A stretch of DNA of 41,962 nucleotides from Gammaproteobacteria bacterium (GCA_022822625.1 JAJEAV010000028.1:1-41962); one strand, 5' to 3'; positions 8,155 through 16,629 are shown, numbered from the stretch's first letter. Made by a program: numbers and translations. Notes: generated from the letters alone by a model not told the origin.

Positions 8155-8909
8155 GACAAGTCGTACTGGATACCGAAACAACTGGTCTGAAAGTGGAAGA
8201 AGGGCATCGAATCGTTGAGATCGGGGCAGTTGTATTGATCAATCGTCACATTACCGATAGGAAATTCCACAAATACATCAATCCCGAGCGGGAAATTTCG
8301 AAAGAAGCCTCGCAAATTCACGGGATTACCAACGAGAAATTGACAGATTCTCCGATATTTCGGGATATTGCGGATGAATTTCTGGCGTTTATCGATGATG
8401 CTGACCTGATTATTCACAATGCCAACTTTGATGTCGGGTTTCTGAACAACGAGCTAGCCTTGATTGATAATCATGTAAACGAAGAACTTCAGGCGCGCCA
8501 TCAGATTATTGATACTCTGGAACTGGCAAGAAACAAGCATCCCGGTCAGCGCAATGATCTCGATTCCCTGTGTCAGCGGTATGGGGTGAACAATTCAAAC
8601 CGTACCTTGCATGGCGCACTATTGGATGCCGAACTCCTGGCATCCGTCTATCTGCAAATGACAGGTGGACAAGCGACTTTGCTTGGTGAGCGGGACGGTG
8701 AGACGTCGTCTCTACATGGCCATAAACAATCTCGCCAACAGATCAAGGATTCCGATGCCTTGATTCGTGTCGAGGTTGCCCATGAGGATTTGCAGCTTCA
8801 TGAAAAGTGGCTGGATATGCTGAGGCAGCAAAAGCAGGGTGACGGTGAGATTGTCTGGGACCAATTTTCGCAACCGGCATTGCACCTCGGCCAAAACCCG
8901 GCCGAATGA
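8151..8909 (+). CDS. dnaQ: DNA polymerase III epsilon subunit (3'-5' proofreading exonuclease)
   Basis: The proofreading subunit of the replicative polymerase core. It has 252 residues. The DEDDh exonuclease motifs are complete: ExoI D7 and E9 in VLDTETTGL, ExoII D94 in [14 protein letters not shown], and ExoIII H154 and D159 in [11 protein letters not shown]. The segment [10 protein letters not shown] after the nuclease domain aligns with the E. coli clamp-binding region (GGQTSMAF). It is followed by a linker and a C-terminal tail that should bind the alpha subunit. ATG at 8151 overlaps the rnhA stop. It converges on yciB with a 27-bp gap and no obvious terminator. Confidence 0.96.
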   Translation: MRQVVLDTETTGLKVEEGHRIVEIGAVVLINRHITDRKFHKYINPEREISKEASQIHGITNEKLTDSPIFRDIADEFLAFIDDADLIIHNANFDVGFLNNELALIDNHVNEELQARHQIIDTLELARNKHPGQRNDLDSLCQRYGVNNSNRTLHGALLDAELLASVYLQMTGGQATLLGERDGETSSLHGHKQSRQQIKDSDALIRVEVAHEDLQLHEKWLDMLRQQKQGDGEIVWDQFSQPALHLGQNPAE

Positions 8910-8936
8910 GCATCGTACGGCAAACGCTGGGTGTCG

Positions 8937-9494
8937 TTATTCTGGCTGTTCCTTGAGGTAGCGCAGGAGATAAAAAAACTGGCCAATCGAAAACACCACA
9001 GTCAGGCCAAACAACCAGAACACTCTGAAGTTTACCCAGAACTCGGTACGGGTTTGTGCGTCTGCTGCCAGGTTATGGAAAAACGCAACATAGATATTGA
9101 GACTGCCGAGTAACAGGAAAAACAGGGCCCAGGCAAGGTTGAGATTTCGCCAGACTTTGACGGGTAGGGAAATCTGGTTGCCAATCACATATTCAAGTGC
9201 AGATTTTTTGGTAAACTGCATGGTCATGATGACGGCAAAAAAGGTCCAGTTTACGATCGTGGGCTTCCATTTGATGAAGACGTCATCCTGCAGAAAAATG
9301 GTTAATCCCCCGAATATGCTAATGATGACCAAGGTAATCAAGTGCACGGTTTCGAAGCGGCGATACTTGAGCCAGAACATGCTGATTTGTATAACGGTGG
9401 CCACGATTGCAGCGGCTGTAGCCATATAAATATCGAATAGCTTGAAGGCAACGAAGAAGACCAGAAGAGGGAAAAAATCTATTAGGAGTTTCAT
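8937..9494 (-). CDS. yciB: inner-membrane protein YciB (septation protein A family)
   Basis: A polytopic inner-membrane protein of 185 residues, linked in E. coli to cell envelope synthesis and septation. The N-terminus MKLLIDFFPLLVFFVAFK is the family hallmark. About five hydrophobic segments follow, with the conserved KWKPTIVNWTFF region after the third and FWVNFRVFWLFGLT near the end. I placed the start at ATG 9494, because the extra seven residues encoded from TTG 9515 do not belong to the family. It is convergent with dnaQ. A perfect 26-bp palindrome lies 25 bp upstream of the start (9520-9545). Confidence 0.9.
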   Translation of the reverse strand: MKLLIDFFPLLVFFVAFKLFDIYMATAAAIVATVIQISMFWLKYRRFETVHLITLVIISIFGGLTIFLQDDVFIKWKPTIVNWTFFAVIMTMQFTKKSALEYVIGNQISLPVKVWRNLNLAWALFFLLLGSLNIYVAFFHNLAADAQTRTEFWVNFRVFWLFGLTVVFSIGQFFYLLRYLKEQPE

Positions 9495-9519
9495 GCTTTG
9501 AAAAAATGGAATCAATTAT

Positions 9520-9545
9520 CCGAATCCAAATAAATTTGGATTCGG
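9520..9545. repeat. perfect 12-bp inverted repeat upstream of yciB
   Basis: CCGAATCCAAAT at 9520-9531, two As, then ATTTGGATTCGG at 9534-9545. The arms are perfectly complementary and the site lies 25 bp before the yciB ATG. There is no T-run on either side, so it is not a classical terminator. It could be an operator, or a hairpin in the yciB leader. The 324-bp gap from 9495 to 9819 also contains TGATTGT-G-ACAATCA at 9767-9781. I see no gene in the gap. Confidence 0.6.
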
Positions 9546-9819
9546 GATGCTGGCATCATGTAACTGGAAAATTTCCCGGTGATGGCAAGGGAAATGAAAT
9601 GACTGATTGCTCGAATTAATGATATACAAGGCGATGTGGGGCCCATGAGTTTCATATCCAGGTCAACACTCAAGGTAAGCAAGGTTGAGTTGGGTGATGG
9701 ATTGTATGCCATATCGAAACATTACCTGCCGTTTATTAACCGGTGCAGGGGAAAGGCATCCATGCTTGATTGTGACAATCAGGTATATTAGGTCCCTTGG
9801 CAAAACTGCATGACAATCT

Positions 9820-10470
9820 GTGGGGTGGAATATTTTACCAAAGAAAAAATTTATTGCTGTTGATGGGCCGATGGGTGTCGGCAAGTCTGCTCTGGCAACT
9901 CGACTTGCCGCGCAGTTCGGCGGTGACCTGATTCACGAGCATGCGGATGATAATCCATTCTTGCAACGGTTCTACAATCAACCCGACAATTTTGCATTGC
10001 AGACGCAATTGTACTTCCTGTTTCAGAGAACCAAAAGGTTGAAAGAGCTGAGGCAGGAGGATTTGCTTAGTTCAATTCGCATCACTGATTTCACGCTGGC
10101 CAAGGATTCCATTTTTGCCAACCTGACTCTGGAGCCGGATGAACTGGAGTTGTACGGTTATCTGTATACTCAACTGGCCGCATCGATTCCATCTCCTGAC
10201 CTGGTCATTTATCTACAGGCTCCGGTTGATGTGCTGATGAAGCGTATACGAAATCGTGGAATACTCTATGAGAGGAATCTGAAGCGAGAGACGTTGACCC
10301 GGTTAACGGAAAGCTATGTCCAGTACTACATGACCTATAATGATTCAGCACTGATTGTGATTAATGCCGATAATCCGTTGACGTTAACCAAGGATTCGCA
10401 TTTTGACTTGCTGGTTGAGCGGGTTGAAAACATCTCCTCGGGTCGTCATTACTTCAACCCTGTCGATTAA
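9820..10470 (+). CDS. deoxynucleoside kinase family protein
   Basis: A P-loop kinase of the deoxynucleoside kinase / deoxyguanosine kinase family, expected to phosphorylate deoxynucleosides for salvage. The P-loop is DGPMGVGKSALATRLA near residue 15-30. HEHADDNPFLQRFY supplies the ENP/DNPFL motif, ITDFTLAKDSIFA the DRS-like region, and PDLVIYLQAPVDVLMKRIRNRGILYER the LID region with arginines. Length (about 216) fits bacterial members. The only reasonable start is GTG at 9820, since ATG is absent before the P-loop strand, so the exact N-terminus is uncertain. It is the first gene of a tight run with YciA (10-bp gap), a Rid protein and an FAH enzyme. The substrate specificity cannot be read from the sequence. 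Confidence 0.85.
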   Translation: MGWNILPKKKFIAVDGPMGVGKSALATRLAAQFGGDLIHEHADDNPFLQRFYNQPDNFALQTQLYFLFQRTKRLKELRQEDLLSSIRITDFTLAKDSIFANLTLEPDELELYGYLYTQLAASIPSPDLVIYLQAPVDVLMKRIRNRGILYERNLKRETLTRLTESYVQYYMTYNDSALIVINADNPLTLTKDSHFDLLVERVENISSGRHYFNPVD

Positions 10471-10480
10471 TGGCTTGAGC

Positions 10481-10900
10481 ATGGCTGACGAGGCGCCATC
10501 CAGAGCCAGAGTCCCCTCACTGAGGACCATCGCGATGCCTGCTGATGCCAACCCAGGCGGTGATATCTTTGGGGGCTGGATCATGTCACAGATGGATCTG
10601 GCCGGTGCGATCCATGCAAGCTATCGAGTGGTCGGTCGTATTGTAACGGTCGCAGTTGAGTCCATGAAGTTTCATCTGCCGGTGTTTGTCGGCGATCAGG
10701 TCAGTTGCTATTGCGAAACCCGGAAGGTTGGAAGGACCTCGATTTCGGTTCACATCGAGACCTGGGTCAGGCGCCGCCAGCAGCGACACGAATACCTGAA
10801 GGTGACCGAGGCCACCTACACGTATGTGGCGATTGACGATGATCGAAATCCGGTTCCGATTCTCCTGCAGGACTCTGGTGGGAATAGGGACGAAAACTAA
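10481..10900 (+). CDS. yciA: acyl-CoA thioesterase YciA family
   Basis: A hotdog-fold thioesterase of 139 residues that hydrolyses acyl-CoAs. The helix motif NPGGDIFGGWIMSQMDLAGAIHA matches YciA ('N..GDIFGGW..S.MD.AG...A'), including the catalytic aspartate in MDLAGA. VAVESMKFHLPVFVGDQV and the VGRTSISVHIETWV strand complete the hotdog core. The ATG at 10481 lies 10 bp after the kinase stop. A longer frame from 10403 would overlap the kinase with unrelated sequence. YciA hexamers act in the cytosol on a broad acyl-CoA range. The physiological substrate is unknown. Confidence 0.88.
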   Translation: MADEAPSRARVPSLRTIAMPADANPGGDIFGGWIMSQMDLAGAIHASYRVVGRIVTVAVESMKFHLPVFVGDQVSCYCETRKVGRTSISVHIETWVRRRQQRHEYLKVTEATYTYVAIDDDRNPVPILLQDSGGNRDEN

Positions 10901-10915
10901 GTACGGGAAACAGAA

Positions 10916-11326
10916 GTGGGCGGGACTGAAATATCGACTGGGACTCCATTCGAAACGCTGGGCAACTACTGCCGAGCAAAACGGGTCGGGCCGTTCGTGT
11001 TCATTGCCGGAACGACCGCGATTGACGAGCAGGGGGCCGTATATGCGTCCGGGAGCACGTATGAGCAGTCGGTCCATGTGTTCGAGCGTATCCGCTTGGT
11101 GTTGCAGGAGATGGGCGCTGGAATCGAACATGTTGTCAGGACCCGGGCCTATCTCGCCGACATTGCCTGTGGTGCCGAGGAGTACCTCCGTGCCCATGGT
11201 GAATTATTCCGTGATGTCCGGCCGGTCGCAACGGCTGTCGAGGCCAGGCTCATCATGCCGGGAATGATGGTCGAAATCGAAGTAGATGCCCTGATTTGCG
11301 ATTCCCGGGGGGAACCCGTCTACTAG
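10916..11326 (+). CDS. Rid (YjgF/YER057c/UK114) family protein lacking the RidA arginine
   Basis: A 136-residue Rid family protein. The fold markers are ARGPFVFIAGTTA-like KRVGPFVFIAGTTAI near residue 22, AGIEHVVRTRAYLADI in the middle, and RPVATAVEARLIMPGMMVEIEVDAL at the end. In RidA, the arginine of the P-A-R-S segment is required for imine/enamine deamination. In my alignment this position is alanine here (R-P-V-A-T). The protein therefore probably belongs to another Rid subfamily and should not be named RidA. It starts at GTG 10916, 15 bp after the thioesterase, and is followed 43 bp later by an FAH-family gene. The function is unknown. Confidence 0.8.
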   Translation: MGGTEISTGTPFETLGNYCRAKRVGPFVFIAGTTAIDEQGAVYASGSTYEQSVHVFERIRLVLQEMGAGIEHVVRTRAYLADIACGAEEYLRAHGELFRDVRPVATAVEARLIMPGMMVEIEVDALICDSRGEPVY

Positions 11327-11369
11327 CATCTCTCGCCAAACTACTCATTGTACAAAACGGGATAGTCTC

Positions 11370-12218
11370 ATGAAGTTGTTGCAGTATGGAATAAAAGGTA
11401 GGGAAAGACCTGGGCTGGTGGACGATAACGGAGACATACGCGATCTGTCAGGTTTGATCTCGGGCATTCATGGAGAAATACTGCTCGACTGCGGGCTGGA
11501 CGAGGTAAGACGTATCGATCCAATGTCCCTGCCTCGTATCGATGATCCTGCTCGAATCGGGCCTTGTGTCGGGCAGGTCGGAAAATTCGTCTGTGTGGGG
11601 CTTAATTATCACGATCATGCGAATGAGGCAGGGGTCAAGGCACCTGAAGAACCGGTATTGTTCATGAAGGCCACCTCAAGCATATCCGGACCTTACGATC
11701 CAATAGTGTTGCCGCAGGATTCCGTGAAGACAGATTGGGAAATTGAACTCGCTGTTGTGATTGGAAAGGGTGGCAAATATATTGACAGGTCGAGAGCCTT
11801 GGAGCATGTTGCGGGATACTGTATGGTCAATGATGTTTCTGAACGGGAATACCAGATTGAACGAAAGGGCCAATGGGTGAAGGGCAAGTCGTGCGACAGT
11901 TTTGGACCTATTGGTCCTTGGCTGGTTACCCGGGATGAGATTAGAGATCCGCAGTCACTTGAGATGAGGCTGGAGGTCAACGGAAAGACAAGGCAACAAG
12001 GTGCTACTGCCTCGATGATTTTTGATATTGCCTATCTGGTTGCTTATATAAGTCGCTTCATGAGTCTGCACAGTGGTGACATTATTTCGACCGGCACCCC
12101 ATCGGGAGTCGCGCTTGGCATGCAGACCCCGGAATATTTGAAGTCTGGTGATGTGATTGACATGACTATTAGTGGTTTGGGGTGTCAACGACATGAGGTT
12201 GTTGAAGAGAGCCGATAG
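11370..12218 (+). CDS. fumarylacetoacetate hydrolase (FAH) family protein
   Basis: A 282-residue member of the FAH / 2-hydroxyhepta-2,4-diene-1,7-dioate isomerase / ureidoglycolate lyase superfamily. These enzymes cleave C-C bonds or isomerise 2-oxo acids at a Mg or Mn site. Family markers are VGLNYHDHANEAG, PVLFMKATSSISGP, the metal ligands in DWEIELAVVIGK, the NDVSEREYQ helix, the KGKSCDSFGPIGPWLV loop and the ISTGTPSGVALG segment. The length and the KGKSCDSFGP motif fit the single-domain lyase/isomerase group rather than tyrosine-catabolic FAH. The substrate cannot be assigned. It ends the deoxynucleoside kinase-YciA-Rid run, and its stop codon lies within the tRNA-Arg promoter region. Confidence 0.88.
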   Translation: MKLLQYGIKGRERPGLVDDNGDIRDLSGLISGIHGEILLDCGLDEVRRIDPMSLPRIDDPARIGPCVGQVGKFVCVGLNYHDHANEAGVKAPEEPVLFMKATSSISGPYDPIVLPQDSVKTDWEIELAVVIGKGGKYIDRSRALEHVAGYCMVNDVSEREYQIERKGQWVKGKSCDSFGPIGPWLVTRDEIRDPQSLEMRLEVNGKTRQQGATASMIFDIAYLVAYISRFMSLHSGDIISTGTPSGVALGMQTPEYLKSGDVIDMTISGLGCQRHEVVEESR

Positions 12219-12228
12219 GGGGTATAAT
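12199..12228 (+). promoter_or_regulatory. promoter of tRNA-Arg
   Basis: A consensus -10 TATAAT at 12223-12228 is preceded at about 17-18 bp by TTGTTG (12199-12204). The bases after the -10 (CGTGCCTC) are GC-rich, as in stringently controlled stable-RNA promoters. The element overlaps the FAH stop codon and would start transcription about 25 bp before the mature tRNA. Confidence 0.6.
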
Positions 12229-12260
12229 TCGTGCCTCGAATCCATGAAATCTCCACCATT

Positions 12261-12337
12261 GCGCCCGTAGCTCAGTTGGATAGAGTACCTGGCTACGAAC
12301 CAGGCGGTCGGGAGTTCGAATCTCTCCGGGCGCGCCA
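12261..12337 (+). tRNA. tRNA-Arg (anticodon ACG)
   Basis: A complete cloverleaf of 77 nt with encoded CCA. The acceptor stem is GCGCCCG (12261-12267) with CGGGCGC (12327-12333). The D-arm is GCTCAGTTGGATAGAGT, the anticodon stem-loop CCTGG-CTACGAA-CCAGG has ACG, and the T-loop is GTTCGAATC. A34 is expected to be deaminated to inosine and read CGN codons. The antisense strand of this tRNA encodes the well-known spurious 'ARPERFELPTAW' peptide. Confidence 0.98.
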
Positions 12338-12548
12338 CATTCCTTCTCTCCTTGCCAAGCGGTTTCTGCTTTTGATAGGGTGTTGATCAAATATTTTTCC
12401 GCCTGAATTGACTGGGCTTGGTTTGCCGGTCCCTATATCCTAAATTGTAGTCATTGAATTTCTTGAACAACTCCACACGATGAAAGGCATTTTCAGGGTA
12501 ATCCAAGCAATTTACTGTAGAGATGAGGCGGCAGATTGAGTTTGGCAT

Positions 12549-13982
12549 ATGAATGAAGACCAGAATATAGAATGGAAAGCATCCTGGCAGGATGAATACA
12601 TGAAGTGGCTGTGCGGTTTTGCCAATGCACAGGGCGGTGTTCTGGAGGTGGGGCGCAATGATGACGGGCGAGTGATAGGCATAGAAAATGCTGATCGGCT
12701 TATGGAAGAGTTGCCTAACAAGTTTCGTGACCTTCTCGGAATCGTTACGGATATTGAACTATTGTATGAGAGTCAAAGACCATATTTGCGTATTGTAGTG
12801 GAGCCATATCCGGTACCCATCAGTTATAGAGGGGAGTACCACTACCGGAGTGGTTCAACAAAGCAGGTTCTCAAGGGAGCCGCCCTCGATCGATTTCTTT
12901 TGGCCAAGATGGGCAGGTGTTGGGATGCTGTGCCTGTACCAGATGTTAGGCTGGATCATCTAGATGGAGCTGCTTTGGATTACTTCCGCGAGCTTGCAAC
13001 ACGTGCCGGCCGTCTGGAAATGAGCGTACTCAAAGAGACGGATGATGCCTTAGTTGAAAAGCTAAGATTGATAGATAATCAGTATTTGAAACGTGCGGCA
13101 GTTCTCCTGTTTCATCGCGACCCTGAGCGATTTTTCACGGGTGTTTCAATAAAGATAGGTTACTTTGATAGCGAAACAGACCTGCGCTATCACGATGAGG
13201 TGAGCGGAGGCCTGTTTATCCAGGTCAGCAAGACGATGGACCTTTTGGTGACCAAGTACCTCAGGGCTATGATCAGTTATGAAGGTATTCAACGCATTGA
13301 AACCTTCCCGATACCGGAAAGTGCACTTCGAGAGGCGGTACTGAATGCAGTCATCCATCGTGATTATAGTGTGGGGGCACCCATACAGATTCAGGTTCAT
13401 GCCGATCGGCTAAAAATTTGGAATCCAGGAAGGTTGCCCGAAAACTGGTCTTTGGAGAAATTGCTAGGCCGGCACCCTTCGCAGCCCTCTAATCCAGATA
13501 TTGCGAATGTCTTTTTCAGGGCGGGTGAAGTGGAATCCTGGGGTCGAGGAATCCAACGTATTTTTGAAGCCTGTCGGGAAGCTCGAATACCTGACCCCGT
13601 CATACAGACAGAGCCACAGATGGGAATCGAATTCGTATTTTCCCAGGACTATATTGACAGTGCGAGGATTCGGGCTGGTGGAACGTCAAACGATGCTGTT
13701 GCAGATGACGGGAAAAATGGGGGTGCAACGAAAACTACCCAAGAAACTACCCAAGAAACTACCCAAGAAACTACCCAAGAAACTACCCAAGAAACTACCC
13801 AAGAAAAAATTCTTGCTTTGTTGCGAAAGCATCCTGGTCTGACTCGGAAGGCATTGGCGGCCAGTACCGGAATTACTCCGGATGGCATAAAGTATCATCT
13901 GGACAGTCTCAGAAAATCAGGGCGTATTCGCCATGTCGGAGCTAGGAAAAGGGGCCGCTGGGAAGTGATAGACAGTAACTGA
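12549..13982 (+). CDS. AlbA_2 (Schlafen-like) domain / GHKL ATPase / winged-helix protein
   Basis: A 477-residue predicted regulator of the COG2865 type. Residues 1-115 form an AlbA_2 domain (IEWKASWQDEYMKWLCGFANAQGG, then GRNDDGRVIG and EYHYRSGSTKQ). Residues 240-365 hold the ATPase-like part with ALREAVLNAVIHRDYSVGAPIQ and the WGRGIQRIFEACREARIPDP motif. A tandem TTQE linker (six copies) spans residues 396-419. A C-terminal winged helix (KHPGLTRKALAASTGITPDGIKYHLDSLRKSGRI) follows. The family is patchily distributed and its role is unsettled. It is proposed to act in transcription control or defence. It lies 211 bp downstream of tRNA-Arg, which suggests an accessory insertion next to a tRNA. 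Confidence 0.82.
   Translation: MNEDQNIEWKASWQDEYMKWLCGFANAQGGVLEVGRNDDGRVIGIENADRLMEELPNKFRDLLGIVTDIELLYESQRPYLRIVVEPYPVPISYRGEYHYRSGSTKQVLKGAALDRFLLAKMGRCWDAVPVPDVRLDHLDGAALDYFRELATRAGRLEMSVLKETDDALVEKLRLIDNQYLKRAAVLLFHRDPERFFTGVSIKIGYFDSETDLRYHDEVSGGLFIQVSKTMDLLVTKYLRAMISYEGIQRIETFPIPESALREAVLNAVIHRDYSVGAPIQIQVHADRLKIWNPGRLPENWSLEKLLGRHPSQPSNPDIANVFFRAGEVESWGRGIQRIFEACREARIPDPVIQTEPQMGIEFVFSQDYIDSARIRAGGTSNDAVADDGKNGGATKTTQETTQETTQETTQETTQETTQEKILALLRKHPGLTRKALAASTGITPDGIKYHLDSLRKSGRIRHVGARKRGRWEVIDSN
13734..13805 (+). repeat. six perfect 12-bp tandem repeats (ACTACCCAAGAA) coding TTQE
   Basis: The unit ACTACCCAAGAA repeats six times without a mismatch inside the AlbA_2/ATPase gene and encodes (Thr-Thr-Gln-Glu)x6. 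Gain or loss of units keeps the frame, so copy number would change only linker length between the ATPase and winged-helix domains. The perfect DNA identity implies recent slippage. Confidence 0.97.
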
Positions 13983-13993
13983 ATGGTGTACAT

Positions 13994-14016
13994 GGAGATT
14001 GCAGATTTCTCCTTTT
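13994..14016 (+). terminator. weak candidate terminator after the AlbA_2 gene
   Basis: GGAGA (13994-13998) can pair with TCTCC (14008-14012), followed by TTTT. The stem is only 5 bp, so this is weak. The rest of the 258-bp gap before recD2 shows no gene or RNA that I recognise. Confidence 0.3.
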
Positions 14017-14240
14017 GGTAAAGTGTCGTGAATAAATCTCGAAATCGATTGATGAAGATATTCGTGCGCTGTAGATACAGATATTGCATAAAATTACAGA
14101 GTGACTGGAAGTCTTTTTTACGATTAAACTGATCAATGATCTACCAGTCAGGCATGCCAGAATGATCAATATGTCGCAGAGCAAGGGAACAGGAAAGCCG
14201 GTCATCCGACCATTATGCATCTCATCAAACAGGTTCCCCG

Positions 14241-16472
14241 ATGAGCAGTAAAAAATCATTGTCAACAGAGAATCGATCTCGTATGCCTGAGCTGATGCAG
14301 CGCATACCCGGGGAGGAAATGGTCTCGGGTTTGGTAGGTAATATTGTCTTCCACAGTGAGGAAGACGGCTTTACTGTATTGCGCCTGAATGCACGGGGTC
14401 ATAGCAAGATTGTAACCCTTGTTGGTACTTGTCCTGACATATCTTCCGGACAATGGATTGATGCTTCTGGGAAATTTGTCAAGGATGACAAACACGGTAT
14501 GCAGTTTCGTGCAAGCTATATCACTGTTTCAGAACCAAAGTCACTAGATGGCATCGAAAAATACATGGCCTCGGGAATGATTCCGGGTATCGGTGAGGTG
14601 TATGCAAAACGTCTCGTGGAACACTTTGGCGAAAATGTGTTTGAGGTTATCGACAATGATCCCATGCGTCTGCTTGAGGTGGAAGGAATAGGTCAGTCGC
14701 GCTTGGAGAAAATTATAGATGCCTGGAAGGAACAGAAGAAAATCCGCGAGATTATGGTCTACCTGCACCAGCATGGAATTGCAACCGCCAAGGCTATCCG
14801 TATCTACAAGGCTTATGGTGCCAATGCCATCAAGATTCTTAATGAAAACCCTTACCGGTTAGCACGGGATATGCATGGTATCGGATTTCTCGGTGCTGAC
14901 AAGATTTCCCAGAACCTTGGCATAGAGAAAACCGCCATGATCAGGGTAGGCGCAGGAATCGCCCATGTTCTGACTGAAGCGACCAAGGATGGTCATTGCG
15001 GACTACCGCAACAGGAGATGCTGGATGCGGCTTCGAATTTGCTTGAAGTGCCGATGGAGTTCATTCGTGAAGCCCTGGAAAAGGAAATCAGGTCCGAGAG
15101 CCTTGTCAATGTGTCGGTTGATGGGACATCTTGCGTATTTCTGAGCAAACTCTTATATGCGGAGCGATCGATTGCCTATCACCTCAGGCGCATTAACACC
15201 ACTCCCAAGCGCTGGCCATCAATTGATATCGAGAAGGCAATAGATTGGGTCGAGAAAAAAATCGGCTTCAAGTTGTCACAGAGCCAGATTGATGCAGTCA
15301 CTCAGACGATTCGCTCAAAGGCCATGGTGATAACTGGCGGTCCCGGCGTGGGAAAGACCACTATCGTCGACTCAATTGTCCGTATTGTTACCGCCAAGAA
15401 ACTGTCTGTACTGTTGTGTGCACCCACTGGTCGTGCAGCCAAGCGTATGAGCGAGGCAACCGGAATGGAAGCCAAGACCATTCACCGCATGTTGGAGTTC
15501 GATCCTAAAAATGGTCTGTTCGTACGTAATGAAGATTATCCGCTGAAATGCGACCTCTTGATTGTTGATGAATGTTCAATGATCGATACGCCACTCATGA
15601 GAAGTCTATTGAAGGCCATTCCCGATCGCTGCGGATTATTAATTATCGGTGATATCGACCAATTACCTTCAGTCGGACCCGGTCAGGTGTTGGCTGATAT
15701 CATCAGGTCTGATTATCTCCGGATATGTGAATTGACCGAGGTGTTTCGGCAAATGGCCGAGAGCCGGATCATCATCAATGCACATCGAATCAATGCGGGG
15801 AGCATGCCAGAGCTGGAAAACCCTCAGACCGACGAGGATTTTTATTTTATTCCTGTCGAAGATGCGAATCAGGCAGTAGAAAGGGTGATTGCACTTGCGA
15901 GTCGACGTATTCCGCAAAAATTTGGATTTGATCCGATTCGTGATATTCAGGTGCTATGTCCAATGAATAATGGACCGGCCGGAACACGGGCCCTGAATAT
16001 TGATTTGCAGTCAGTATTAAATCCATCATCCGGCGCGAAAATCGAACGATCGGGCAATACATACGCTCCCGGGGATAAGGTGATGCAGGTTATCAACGAT
16101 TATGACAAGGAAATTTTCAACGGGGATATAGGGATTATTGAGAGCCTGACGTCTCAGGGCAAGGGCCTGATTGTCGATTTTGATGGTCGGCTGGTTCCGT
16201 ATGAGCAGAAAGAACTGGATCTTCTGGTGCCTGCTTATGCCACGACTATCCACAAGAGCCAGGGGTCCGAATACCCTGCAGTTATTTTATTATTGCTGAA
16301 GCAGCATTTCATGATGTTGAGGCGCAATTTGCTGTACACCGGTGTGACCCGGGGCAAGCAGCTGGTTGTGCTGGTAGGGCAGAAACAGGCCATTGAAATT
16401 GCCCTGAAAAATTCCTCGCGCTTTTCGAGGTGGTCGAAGTTGAAGGAATTGTTGCAGTCGTCGAATCAGTGA
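14241..16472 (+). CDS. recD2: ATP-dependent RecD2-type DNA helicase (SF1B)
   Basis: A 743-residue 5'-3' helicase of the RecD2 class, not the RecBCD subunit. The N-terminal OB-like region (GLVGNIVFHSEEDGFTVLRL) and helix-hairpin-helix repeats (GMIPGIGEVYAKRL, LLEVEGIGQSRLEK) at about 110-160 are specific to RecD2. The Walker A GGPGVGKT is at 366-373. Other helicase motifs are CAPTGRAAKRM, LLIVDECSMID (Walker B), GDIDQLPSVGPG, ELTEVFRQ, and the C-terminal YATTIHKSQGSEYPAVIL and YTGVTRGK. Its role is in DNA repair and replication stress. Initiation at ATG 14241 is consistent with the VSGLVGNI homology. It follows the AlbA_2 gene by 258 bp on the same strand. Confidence 0.93.
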   Translation: MSSKKSLSTENRSRMPELMQRIPGEEMVSGLVGNIVFHSEEDGFTVLRLNARGHSKIVTLVGTCPDISSGQWIDASGKFVKDDKHGMQFRASYITVSEPKSLDGIEKYMASGMIPGIGEVYAKRLVEHFGENVFEVIDNDPMRLLEVEGIGQSRLEKIIDAWKEQKKIREIMVYLHQHGIATAKAIRIYKAYGANAIKILNENPYRLARDMHGIGFLGADKISQNLGIEKTAMIRVGAGIAHVLTEATKDGHCGLPQQEMLDAASNLLEVPMEFIREALEKEIRSESLVNVSVDGTSCVFLSKLLYAERSIAYHLRRINTTPKRWPSIDIEKAIDWVEKKIGFKLSQSQIDAVTQTIRSKAMVITGGPGVGKTTIVDSIVRIVTAKKLSVLLCAPTGRAAKRMSEATGMEAKTIHRMLEFDPKNGLFVRNEDYPLKCDLLIVDECSMIDTPLMRSLLKAIPDRCGLLIIGDIDQLPSVGPGQVLADIIRSDYLRICELTEVFRQMAESRIIINAHRINAGSMPELENPQTDEDFYFIPVEDANQAVERVIALASRRIPQKFGFDPIRDIQVLCPMNNGPAGTRALNIDLQSVLNPSSGAKIERSGNTYAPGDKVMQVINDYDKEIFNGDIGIIESLTSQGKGLIVDFDGRLVPYEQKELDLLVPAYATTIHKSQGSEYPAVILLLLKQHFMMLRRNLLYTGVTRGKQLVVLVGQKQAIEIALKNSSRFSRWSKLKELLQSSNQ

Positions 16473-16524
16473 ACAAACTTTTTCTGTTGAGAGCTGACTC
16501 ATGAAGCATACTGTGAAAAAAATA

Positions 16525-16556
16525 CCCCATCGGGCCTTTTGGCAAGTCCGATGGGG
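16525..16556 (-). terminator. hairpin acting as a terminator on the minus strand
   Basis: CCCCATCGG (16525-16533) pairs perfectly with CCGATGGGG (16548-16556). An inner GCC-TTTT-GGC helix lies within the loop. On the plus strand the stem is preceded by an A-run (16516-16522) and followed by no T-run. On the minus strand it is therefore followed by TATTTTTTT. It would stop transcription coming leftward, for example read-through from pyrE across glnB, rather than terminate recD2. Confidence 0.6.
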
Positions 16557-16629
16557 AATAAGTATGACCGTAATCATGTCAAGGATGTTACCGCCTGTGT
16601 CAATAGAAGACTCAGTGACCATGCGTCAG

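Noticed and set aside
12169..12390. Minus-strand frames containing ARPERFELPTAW-like and GEIRTPDRLVRSQ peptides
   Set aside because: They are antisense translations of tRNA-Arg at 12261-12337, a known spurious annotation.
13649..13898. Minus-strand repetitive peptides (SWVV and GSFL repeats)
   Set aside because: They are antisense to the TTQE tandem repeat inside the AlbA_2 gene and have no independent support.
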